Source: Chloroflexota bacterium
Lineage (GTDB): Bacteria > Chloroflexota > Anaerolineae > Anaerolineales > Anaerolineaceae
Assembly (NCBI GenBank): GCA_012800995.1
Contig: JAAZIH010000178.1
Location: 1 to 5,652, forward strand
Length of the DNA: 5,652 nt
Direction: 5' to 3'
Position 1 is the first letter of the stretch; each line of letters opens with the position of its first letter. The notes under the pieces are model-generated. The model did not search any database. It saw nothing but the letters and a program-made list of their open reading frames with translations, and was not told where the DNA came from. Shown here piece by piece: positions 1 to 5,614 of the stretch. The position numbers and the translations under genes are program-made.

Positions 1-272
1 ATTTGCGCTTTTTGGTCCTGGGTGTTGGCAGCAAAAGAAAGGCTGGCAAAACCATACACGCGATAGGCGAGGGTGGTAAAAGCTTCCTGCATTTTAACCA
101 ACGCCAGGAAAGTTTCACCTTCAATATCAGGCTTCAGACATTCGCGGTGGGCTTCAAACTCAGCTACCATTTTTTCAAGCTTGGCATAAGCCTCGTTCAT
201 TTTGGGATCTTCAAAACTATCAAAGAGCTCTTTCAAGCTCCATGGGGATTGGGTATAGGTCTTTTCGGTCAT
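1..272 (-). CDS. M3-family oligoendopeptidase (PepF-like), N-terminal fragment
   Basis: This is the first 90 codons of a gene that leaves the window at its left edge. It starts at the ATG at 272-270, with a purine-rich Shine-Dalgarno (GGAAGG) about 6 bases upstream. The visible residues are an N-terminal PepF-type helical region. It has an early W-S-L-x-E-L-F segment (about residues 11-17), a long charged helix containing EKMVAEFEAH, then YRVYGFASLSFAANTQDQ near residue 80. That last piece matches the 'Y-x-S-L-x-F-A-x-(D/N)-T' stretch typical of M3 oligoendopeptidases. Family members are cytosolic zinc metallopeptidases of about 550-600 residues that cleave short peptides. The HExxH zinc motif would lie outside the window, so activity cannot be judged. 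Family assignment is inferred from the N-terminal pattern only. A bacillary PepF or another M3 subgroup remains possible. Confidence 0.75.
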   Translation of the reverse strand, partial: MTEKTYTQSPWSLKELFDSFEDPKMNEAYAKLEKMVAEFEAHRECLKPDIEGETFLALVKMQEAFTTLAYRVYGFASLSFAANTQDQKAQ

Positions 273-306
273 ATCATCCTTCCGGTTTAATTATTAATCT
301 AATAAA

Positions 307-312
307 AGTATA
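307..312 (-). promoter_or_regulatory. Candidate -10 box for the oligoendopeptidase gene
   Basis: On the minus strand TATACT (5 of 6 to TATAAT) is immediately preceded by TG, about 35 bases upstream of the start codon at 272. No good -35 hexamer is visible at 16-18 bases, so this is a weak call. Its position fits a short leader carrying the GGAAGG ribosome-binding site. Confidence 0.35.
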
Positions 313-340
313 CATCAGAGTGCTCATTTTCTATGAGAAA

Positions 341-355
341 ACCCCCTTTCGGGGT
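341..355 (-). terminator. Rho-independent terminator after the sulfatase operon
   Basis: ACCCC at 341-345 and GGGGT at 351-355 form a perfect 5-bp stem with a 5-base loop. Read on the minus strand, the stem is followed by TTTTCTC, a short U-tract. It lies about 110 bases beyond the stop codon of the small anchored-protein gene (466-468) and just upstream of the putative oligoendopeptidase promoter, where an operon terminator would be expected. The stem is short and the U-tract is interrupted, so its efficiency is uncertain. Confidence 0.6.
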
Positions 356-465
356 GTGTGATTTACCCTAATTGGTTATTCATTTGTTTTAAGCAGAAAA
401 AGAAAGGTTTGGTTTATGTTCTACAGTTTGTGAAAATTTTTAGTATTATCCCTAAGGAACAGTTA

Positions 466-1011
466 TTAATCAGAACCCAGGTTTTGTCTTATCTCGTCCG
501 TTATTTCCGTAAAAGCACCCTTGTCAACCTGAAAGAATCGATTTGTGCTGATCATTTCCGGGGTACCCCCTTCTTCCCAGGCTTCTATAAGCATTTCATA
601 CACGCCATCTTGCAACGCAATGAGCGAGAAAGTGCAATTGAAACCAAGGTCATTTTGGGATAAACCATATTCAGAATAATGCTTTGTTACATCTTCTCGT
701 GTCCCCATTTCAGTAGGCAGTTCATACGCAAAGTCTTTGCCGCTAAAAATAACCGAGGCATACCTTTTTGCGCTTTTTTGATATGAAGGATTGAAAATCC
801 AGCCTCTGATAAAGACTTCCTTCATAAGCCCCTCAGGGTCTGAGACTTGATCAACATTATAGTTAAAGCCAGTGGATAACACAGATGTGTCAATTTCTTG
901 CTTCTCCAAATTTCTTCCTGTAAGCAAGAGTACAATTTTTGTAGAGAAAATTAACAGCACTACACCAAAAATTAAGAACAGAACTAAAATCTTATCCGCT
1001 TTTTTCATCAT
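466..1011 (-). CDS. Small membrane-anchored protein with an extracytoplasmic beta-rich domain, unknown function
   Basis: A 181-residue protein I cannot name. It begins MMKKADK, followed by one hydrophobic segment (about residues 8-30) that acts as an uncleaved signal anchor. The remainder should lie outside the membrane. Residues about 65-145 carry a recurring pattern: strand plus RGW (69-71), TREDV (104-108), LGF (122-124) and DGVYEMLIEA (135-144). This 'GW ... RxDV ... GF ... G-x-Y' spacing resembles small beta-sandwich domains found beside or inside cell-surface polysaccharide glycosyltransferases. That resemblance is recalled from general pattern knowledge, not searched. No catalytic motif is visible. 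The start ATG overlaps the upstream sulfatase stop codon (ATGA, 1011-1008), so the two are translationally coupled. The next codon is also ATG, so the start may be one residue later. It probably assists the sulfatase-like partner or binds the same surface glycan. Confidence 0.8.
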   Translation of the reverse strand: MMKKADKILVLFLIFGVVLLIFSTKIVLLLTGRNLEKQEIDTSVLSTGFNYNVDQVSDPEGLMKEVFIRGWIFNPSYQKSAKRYASVIFSGKDFAYELPTEMGTREDVTKHYSEYGLSQNDLGFNCTFSLIALQDGVYEMLIEAWEEGGTPEMISTNRFFQVDKGAFTEITDEIRQNLGSD

Positions 1012-2480
1012 TTCGTCTCTTCGTTCAAACCTAAACCTAATGAAAACAGCTTATCAAGCACTATTCTAAGCGTATTCACACCTGAATGACCTTCAATATC
1101 AATCATCTCGCCAGAAAAGTAGACCGCATTAAGAATATTTCGAGCATAATAGGCTTCAAGATCGTAGTTCTCTATTTCAATTTCGGCATTCAGATACAAC
1201 CTGAACAGATGCCTGGAGCCATGGTCAGACAGCAGAATAATAACCGAATGTGGGTCATTCTCTTGTATCTTCTCGACCATATTCAAGATCAGCTTGTTGG
1301 CATATTTAAGCTGCCCAATATAAATATCTGGGTCCTTCCAATTTCTCGATTCGCTGGAATTGAGGTCATTGCCAAGCTCGTCTACAACGAATGGGTTGTG
1401 TGGAAACATAAAATAAGCCACAGTAAAAAGATTCGAATCTTGGAATGTGCTCGATTTAATGGCGTAATCGAAAGCTTCATGTAGCTCAATGAGCCTTTTC
1501 CCTTTACTTACACGCCGTAATGGATAGTACAGTGATTTATCAAGCAACAAGGTCAGCAGACTCTCATCAACCTGAAAAACACCCTGGGACTTAAACTTGT
1601 ATTTAAAATAAGAATCTGGTGTAGAGATAAAACCCTGATCATTAATAAGGTTTAAATCATAACCAAGTTCCTGGAGGATTGTAAACAATACCGGATCTTT
1701 TAGCATGGAATCTTTAGTCATTTTCGAGTTACTGGTGGCATCTGAAAATAGATTTAAAAGATTCGGGATTTCTTCAACGGTGACAAGCGAGTGTGAGCGA
1801 CTCGTCATGGAAACATTAAAGCCAAGGCCTGTTAAACGCCGATAAAACTGTTGGTTGTCAAAGTTATAAAACCGCTCTAAACCTTCAGGTCCGCTATACT
1901 CATCAAAAATGAAAAAGTAAATATTCGGTCTGTCTTGTGCGTCTGTCTTCATATTTTGTTCCACGGAGACAGTGTTGTTTTTTTTATTTTGAGGTTTCCA
2001 CTCTTTAATTTGCTTATACGTCGCCGGCACGCTATTAAATAAAATTAGAAAAAGAAAAACTGCGCCAATAATTTGATTAATTTTGAACGCATACTCCTTT
2101 TTAATGAAACGATTAGTCAGATAACAAAGCACCCCGAAAACCAACACCATTAATATGAGGCCGTGCCAGTAATAAAAGGTGGGCAGAAAACGATTAATGA
2201 AATTTAGCCCAACGCGAAAACCACTAACTGGAAGGATGATAATGCTTGTAATCAGACTTGCCTTGCTGAAATCCCGCAAAATTAACAAACAAAGCATAAA
2301 TAAAACAAGCCAGTGCAAAACAACGATGGCAAACGTTAATAAGATATCGTTCAAGCTGAGTTGACTAATATTCCTGCTGAGAAAGTAAACAAACGGCAAT
2401 AACGCGACGAACAATGAAGCCAGGATGTTCAAAAAAACAGTTTCTCTTTTCTTATCAACATTTTTCATTGATTGAGTCAT
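1008..2480 (-). CDS. Membrane sulfatase-like (alkaline phosphatase superfamily) hydrolase/transferase
   Basis: A 490-residue integral membrane protein. The N-terminal third has five likely membrane spans (about 16-35, 45-68, 74-93, 104-122, 133-151). A linker then leads to an extracytoplasmic catalytic domain from about 184. Visible superfamily marks are PNIYFFIFDEYSG (184-196; D193 or E194 as metal ligand), a nucleophile region SRSHSLVT (227-234; T234 is the best candidate), FPHNPF (359-364), LLSDHG (416-421; D419 and H420 as metal ligands) and HSGVNTLRIVLDKLF near the C-terminus (465-479). This LtaS/phosphoethanolamine-transferase-like architecture in known families transfers or hydrolyses phospho- or sulfo-groups on lipids, teichoic acids or glycans. 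The true substrate cannot be read from sequence. The start at 2480 has only a weak purine-rich upstream stretch; Met5 (2468) is an alternative but lacks a ribosome site. It overlaps the downstream anchored-protein gene by 4 bases. Confidence 0.88.
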   Translation of the reverse strand: MTQSMKNVDKKRETVFLNILASLFVALLPFVYFLSRNISQLSLNDILLTFAIVVLHWLVLFMLCLLILRDFSKASLITSIIILPVSGFRVGLNFINRFLPTFYYWHGLILMVLVFGVLCYLTNRFIKKEYAFKINQIIGAVFLFLILFNSVPATYKQIKEWKPQNKKNNTVSVEQNMKTDAQDRPNIYFFIFDEYSGPEGLERFYNFDNQQFYRRLTGLGFNVSMTSRSHSLVTVEEIPNLLNLFSDATSNSKMTKDSMLKDPVLFTILQELGYDLNLINDQGFISTPDSYFKYKFKSQGVFQVDESLLTLLLDKSLYYPLRRVSKGKRLIELHEAFDYAIKSSTFQDSNLFTVAYFMFPHNPFVVDELGNDLNSSESRNWKDPDIYIGQLKYANKLILNMVEKIQENDPHSVIILLSDHGSRHLFRLYLNAEIEIENYDLEAYYARNILNAVYFSGEMIDIEGHSGVNTLRIVLDKLFSLGLGLNEETK

Positions 2481-2526
2481 CTTTTTATCCCGAAATGTTT
2501 TCTACGAACTTATCCAAGATTGCGTC

Positions 2527-2542
2527 ATTATAATCCATTATA
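2527..2542 (-). promoter_or_regulatory. Tandem candidate -10 boxes for the sulfatase operon
   Basis: On the minus strand two perfect TATAAT hexamers occur at 2542-2537 and 2532-2527, exactly 10 bases apart and about 47-57 bases upstream of the sulfatase start codon. Neither has a convincing TTGACA-like -35 at 16-18 bases. The sequence is AT-rich, so the assignment rests on the hexamers and their position. Confidence 0.4.
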
Positions 2543-2742
2543 TTGCATGTTCCGACTTATGCTTATTTTTAAAGTATGAGCGATATAGTGAACTGCATGA
2601 AGATTGAATCCAAGCAATCAAGCGCTACATTTCTTAAGATTAAACACAGATCATTTACTTCCTGCAATAAAATGCACCTTTTATCATGATAGGACAAGAC
2701 TGCACAGTATTTTCCGCCCTGCGCAATTCGTCGCAAGTAAGT

Positions 2743-2771
2743 AAAACTCCTTTATTTGCCAAAGGGGTTTT
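2743..2771 (-). terminator. Hairpin terminator after the methyltransferase gene, possibly bidirectional
   Basis: The arms AAAACTCCTTT (2743-2753) and AAAGGGGTTTT (2761-2771) flank a 7-base loop and pair over 11 positions with one imperfect pair. It starts about 30 bases past the methyltransferase stop codon, and the minus-strand transcript ends the stem in UUUU. The imperfect pair (2748/2766) is a U-G wobble in plus-strand RNA but an A-C mismatch in minus-strand RNA. The hairpin is therefore slightly better formed in the plus direction, where no gene is seen upstream. Confidence 0.6.
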
Positions 2772-2803
2772 GTAATTAGAAAAATTAATTTGACTTAGCA
2801 CAT

Positions 2804-3904
2804 TTAGGATTCTTCTACGTCTTCGCGGTATTTTTTGCGGATTTCGTCAATCTTGCACTTTGATTGCGTGCTTTCGTCCCAGAAATACCAAGCCATCCAG
2901 CCATTTGCGGGACGACCAAGAATCTCACGCGCCAGGGCATGAATCGACCCCCGTTGCTTGCCAACCACCAGGGCACCATCCGCCTGCACAGTCGCCCAAA
3001 TTTGCCCCTCATCGCCCAGGCTCAATCGGGTGCCAGGCACGATGTAACCTTGTTCAACCAGTGTCCCAAAAGCAATTCGTTTACGCGAACGCGGATTGGG
3101 CGTGACTAACAATGGCGCGTCAAACTCATATTGCACATTCTTGCTCAAGCGCTGGCGCGCGTGATAAACATAACGCGGGTCAATTTCAATGCCAATGTAA
3201 TGCCGGCTCAATTTTCGCGCCATCATTCCCGTGGTTCCAGTGCCAAAGAAGGGGTCCAGCACCACATCACCCGGATTGGTTGTTGCCATCAGAATCCGAT
3301 ACAGCAAGGCTTCGGGCTTTTGGGTGGGATGCAGGCGTTTATCATTCTCGCGCAAGCGTTCTTTCCCAGTACAGATGGGAATAAACCAGTCCGAACGCAT
3401 TTGCAAGTCGTCGTTGAGCATCTTCATGGCCTGATAATTGAATGTGTAGCGCGCGCCCTTTTCTTTTTGCGCCCAGATAAGCGTTTCATGCGCGTTGGTA
3501 AAGCGTACACCACGGAAGTTGGGCATGGGATTGCTTTTGACCCAAACCACATCGTTGAGAATCCAATAGCCTAAATCCTGCAGGATGCTCCCCACACGGT
3601 AGATATTATGGTATGACCCAATCACCCACAACGTGCCTGTTGGTTTTAACACGCGCCGACAAGCGCTAAGCCACGCTTTCGTGAAATCATCGTAAGCTTT
3701 GAGATTTTCGAATTTATCCCAGTCTTCGTCCACGCCTTGCACACGACTAAGGTTCGGGCGCAGAAGTTCGCCTTGTAATTGCAAGTTGTAGGGCGGATCT
3801 GCGAAAATCAAGTCAACCGATTCAGCCGGCAGGGTTGGGAGTATCTCGAGACAATCGCCCTGAACTGTCTGGTCAAGCCAGGAAGATAGAGGGTCTTCGC
3901 TCAT
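2804..3904 (-). CDS. ccrM: CcrM-like beta-class DNA adenine-N6 methyltransferase, predicted GANTC specificity
   Basis: A 366-residue solitary methyltransferase. Motif IV, DPPY (36-39), precedes the SAM-binding DPFFGTGTTG (217-226), the beta-class order. Between them are blocks I recognise as nearly identical to Caulobacter CcrM: GSYHNIYRVG (96-105), SNPMPNF (124-130), NAHETLIWA (137-145), QMRSDW (168-173) and HPTQKPEALLYR (192-203). The C-terminal extension (about 272-360) has FGTLVEQGYIVPGT, GSIHALA and NGWMAWYFW. It corresponds to the CcrM C-terminal DNA-recognition domain, which restriction-associated beta methyltransferases often lack. CcrM methylates the adenine of GANTC; that specificity is inferred here by homology. 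Caulobacter CcrM is 358 residues, so this is full length. The start ATG (3904) has no Shine-Dalgarno, and a good promoter ends 7 bases upstream. No restriction endonuclease lies beside it. The symbol is by resemblance; cell-cycle regulation is not shown. Confidence 0.93.
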   Translation of the reverse strand: MSEDPLSSWLDQTVQGDCLEILPTLPAESVDLIFADPPYNLQLQGELLRPNLSRVQGVDEDWDKFENLKAYDDFTKAWLSACRRVLKPTGTLWVIGSYHNIYRVGSILQDLGYWILNDVVWVKSNPMPNFRGVRFTNAHETLIWAQKEKGARYTFNYQAMKMLNDDLQMRSDWFIPICTGKERLRENDKRLHPTQKPEALLYRILMATTNPGDVVLDPFFGTGTTGMMARKLSRHYIGIEIDPRYVYHARQRLSKNVQYEFDAPLLVTPNPRSRKRIAFGTLVEQGYIVPGTRLSLGDEGQIWATVQADGALVVGKQRGSIHALAREILGRPANGWMAWYFWDESTQSKCKIDEIRKKYREDVEES

Positions 3905-3910
3905 GGTCTA

Positions 3911-3940
3911 ATTGTAACGGATATTTGATGAAATTGTCAG
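3911..3940 (-). promoter_or_regulatory. Promoter of the CcrM-like gene, predicting a leaderless transcript
   Basis: On the minus strand CTGACA (3940-3935) and TACAAT (3916-3911) each match consensus at 5 of 6 positions, separated by 18 bases. Only six bases separate the -10 box from the ATG at 3904-3902. The expected transcription start therefore falls on or next to the A of the start codon. No Shine-Dalgarno precedes the ATG, which agrees with a leaderless mRNA. Confidence 0.6.
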
Positions 3941-4016
3941 GAATGAATAAAACAATATTGTCTCTTTTGCTTGGAATAAAAACAATTGTGGGATAAACAA
4001 GGAGTGATATTTCATC

Positions 4017-4044
4017 TTGAATTTGCTTTGAACAAAGCTATAAT
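4017..4044 (+). promoter_or_regulatory. Promoter of the thioesterase-M42 operon
   Basis: TTGAAT (4017-4022) and a perfect TATAAT (4039-4044) are separated by 16 bases. The expected start near 4050 gives a leader of only about 11 bases, beginning at the ribosome-binding site AGGAGGT. The 16-base spacer contains a perfect inverted repeat, listed separately. Confidence 0.65.
4025..4038. promoter_or_regulatory. Possible operator: 14-bp inverted repeat between -35 and -10
   Basis: GCTTTG and CAAAGC form a perfect dyad around a central AA, abutting the TATAAT box and filling nearly all of the promoter spacer. A protein bound here would block RNA polymerase, as many dimeric repressors do. No regulator gene is in the window, so the function is inferred from position and symmetry alone. 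Confidence 0.4.
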
Positions 4045-4060
4045 CGATGAGGAGGTAAAT

Positions 4061-4516
4061 ATGACATCGACTATAAATCCCGACTGGCAAGAATTTAAGT
4101 TTTGCCAAGACCTTAAGCCCCGCTATGGCGATTTTGACACTTTGCTACACGTCAATAACCTGGCATTTCTCGAGATGGGCGAAAGCGCGCGCATTGACTA
4201 CTACAAGGAAGTGGGCATTTGGGATGGCGTCATGCGCCCTGGTGGCTTTGGTATGGTCATGGCATCGAACAAAACCGACTTTATCAATTCCATCAACTAC
4301 GGCGATCCTGTGCGAGTTTGCTATAAAACTGCCCGTATCGGCAACAAAAGCATCACTTTTGCCTTCATCATCAAAAACCCAGAAAGCAATCTTATCTACG
4401 CGCGTGGAGAAGTGGTAGGCGTTTGCTATGACCATGTCAACGAAAAATCTGTGCGCGTTCCCCAGGAATGGCGTCAAAAACTGTCAGAATACGAAAACAA
4501 CAAGGATTTATTATGA
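4061..4516 (+). CDS. Hotdog-fold acyl-CoA thioesterase (4HBT/YbgC-like)
   Basis: A 151-residue single-domain hotdog protein, the usual length for the 4-hydroxybenzoyl-CoA thioesterase/YbgC family. The active-site helix region RYGDFDTLLHVNN (21-33) continues into EMGESARIDYY (38-48). D26 is the likely catalytic acid by alignment with Asp17 of Pseudomonas 4HBT, and HVNN is typical of fatty-acyl-CoA members. The central FINSINYGDPVRV and the following strands are as expected for the fold. Family enzymes hydrolyse acyl-CoA (sometimes acyl-ACP) thioesters in the cytosol, usually as dimers or tetramers. The substrate here is unknown. The ATG at 4061 is chosen because a strong Shine-Dalgarno (GAGGAGGT, 4049-4056) precedes it by 4 bases. 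The frame stays open to an ATG at 3986, but that would translate the promoter. Its stop codon overlaps the M42 peptidase start (ATGA). Confidence 0.9.
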   Translation: MTSTINPDWQEFKFCQDLKPRYGDFDTLLHVNNLAFLEMGESARIDYYKEVGIWDGVMRPGGFGMVMASNKTDFINSINYGDPVRVCYKTARIGNKSITFAFIIKNPESNLIYARGEVVGVCYDHVNEKSVRVPQEWRQKLSEYENNKDLL

Positions 4517-5577
4517 CCAAACCCACTTTACCCCCAATTGATTACGACTATTTGGAAACTTTTTTAGTTGACCTGCTCAACATTCCCAGCCCATCTGGCT
4601 ACACCGACGCCGCGATCAGCTTTGTTGAGGAAGCTCTGAAAGCCTTCCCTGAAGTCAAAGCCGAGCATACTAAAAAGGGCAGCCTTCTCATTCACGTGCC
4701 TGGCGAGACATCTTATGAGACCGGTCCCCGACGGGCGTTAACTGCTCATGTGGATACCCTGGGCGCGATGGTCAAGGAAATCAAAAGCAACGGGCGCCTT
4801 GAGCTTACTGAACTGGGCGGATACGCCTGGGGCAGCGTGGAAGGCGAAAACCTTTTGGTGCATACCAGACATCATGGCGCCGTGCGGGGCAGCATCTTGC
4901 CCAACAAAGCCTCGGTGCATGTTTACAAAACCGTGCGCGATGACAAACGCAGCGCGGACAGCATGGAAGTCCGCCTGGACGCGCGAGTGAAAAACCCAGA
5001 CGATGTACGCGCCCTGGGTATTGAAGTGGGTGATTTCGTATCATTTGACCCGCGTGTTGAACTGCGCGATGGCTTTGTAAAGAGCCGTCACCTGGACGAT
5101 AAAGCCGCCGTCGCGGTTGTAATGGCTGTCATCAAAGCATTCCACGACTCTGGCACAAAACCGCTGGAGGACCTTTGTGTGCTGATAAGCACCTACGAAG
5201 AAGAAGGAATGGGTGGTCGCAGTGATTTACCCCTTAGCCTGGAAGAACTTATCGCTATCGATATGGCTGCCATTGGCGCGGGACAAGCTTCGGACGAATT
5301 TCACGCTTCCATTTGCGTAAAAGACGCCGCTTTCCCCTACCATCATGGCTTTTCAAACAAATTGCGCGACCTTGCCGAGGCATACGCCATCTCCCATAAG
5401 GTTGATATTTACGTGAATTACAGCTCCGACGCCACAACCTATTGGTCAGCGGGTGGCTCAGCGGCAGTCGCTTTGATTGGACCTGGCGTGGACAGCTCGC
5501 ACCATTATGAGCGCACCCACAAAGACGCGCTCATGGCTACCTCCAAATGGGTACTGGCTTACCTGCTGAATGAATAA
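4513..5577 (+). CDS. M42-family metallopeptidase, resembling the NAGGN-osmoprotectant-associated subgroup
   Basis: A 354-residue cytosolic dinuclear-metal peptidase. Visible marks in order: IPSPSGYTD (24-32), TAHVDTLG (77-84; H79 ligand, D81), SRHLDDKAA (191-199; D195 bridging ligand), STYEEEG (226-232; E229 general base, E230 ligand), AIDMA (248-252; D250 ligand) and SSHHYERTH (328-336), where one His, probably H336, is the last ligand. The set is complete, so the enzyme should be active. The IPSPSG-YTD start and the SH-x-YERTH ending recall M42 proteins associated with N-acetylglutaminylglutamine amide (NAGGN) synthesis. The other NAGGN genes are not in the window, so the true role may be a general aminopeptidase or deblocking peptidase. 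The start at 4513 has AAGGA about 7 bases upstream and overlaps the thioesterase stop by 4 bases. A start at 4468 would overlap the thioesterase by 49 bases and lacks support. Confidence 0.9.
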   Translation: MTKPTLPPIDYDYLETFLVDLLNIPSPSGYTDAAISFVEEALKAFPEVKAEHTKKGSLLIHVPGETSYETGPRRALTAHVDTLGAMVKEIKSNGRLELTELGGYAWGSVEGENLLVHTRHHGAVRGSILPNKASVHVYKTVRDDKRSADSMEVRLDARVKNPDDVRALGIEVGDFVSFDPRVELRDGFVKSRHLDDKAAVAVVMAVIKAFHDSGTKPLEDLCVLISTYEEEGMGGRSDLPLSLEELIAIDMAAIGAGQASDEFHASICVKDAAFPYHHGFSNKLRDLAEAYAISHKVDIYVNYSSDATTYWSAGGSAAVALIGPGVDSSHHYERTHKDALMATSKWVLAYLLNE

Positions 5578-5580
5578 GTT

Positions 5581-5590
5581 TTACGCGTAA
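5581..5590. repeat. 10-bp palindrome after the M42 gene
   Basis: TTACGCGTAA is a perfect palindrome three bases past the M42 stop codon. It has no loop or U-tract, so it is not a terminator by itself. It could be a protein-binding site or chance. Confidence 0.3.
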
Positions 5591-5614
5591 GGATAAGGTT
5601 GAAGCTCCTTTTAG

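Larger units (their letters stand above)
2481..2803. other. AT-rich intergenic spacer (323 bp)
   Basis: No convincing gene is seen here in any frame. The left part (2481-2545) holds the leader and candidate -10 boxes of the minus-strand sulfatase operon. The right end (2743-2771) holds a long hairpin just beyond the methyltransferase stop. The middle, 2546-2742, shows only short unsupported frames. One GANTC site (2606-2610) lies in it. No tRNA, riboswitch or repeat family was recognised. Confidence 0.7.

Noticed and set aside
560..569. GGGGTACCCC palindrome
   Set aside because: It lies within the coding sequence of the small anchored protein (Gly-Thr-Pro codons), has no U-tract, and has no second copy seen.
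358..663. Plus-strand frame of 101 codons across the end of the small anchored-protein gene
   Set aside because: It starts inside the terminator region without a ribosome site and overlaps the coupled minus-strand gene over much of its length.
1086..1484. Open plus-strand frame of 132 codons opposite the sulfatase gene
   Set aside because: It lies wholly antisense to a gene with clear superfamily motifs, has no ribosome site, and its translation shows no family pattern.
2686..2775. Plus-strand 29-codon frame ending in the hairpin
   Set aside because: It has no Shine-Dalgarno, runs through the terminator stem, and has no hydrophobic or toxin-like character.
3131..3574. Open plus-strand frame of 147 codons opposite the methyltransferase
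   Set aside because: It is antisense to a strongly recognised gene. The protein is a mirror of conserved methyltransferase codons with no domain signal or ribosome site.
2804..3904. Restriction-modification system
   Set aside because: No endonuclease-like gene lies on either side, and the C-terminal domain is of the solitary CcrM type. A cognate nuclease elsewhere cannot be excluded.
3986..4060. N-terminal extension of the thioesterase to the upstream ATG
   Set aside because: The extension would translate the promoter. The ATG at 4061 has a near-perfect Shine-Dalgarno and gives the normal family length.
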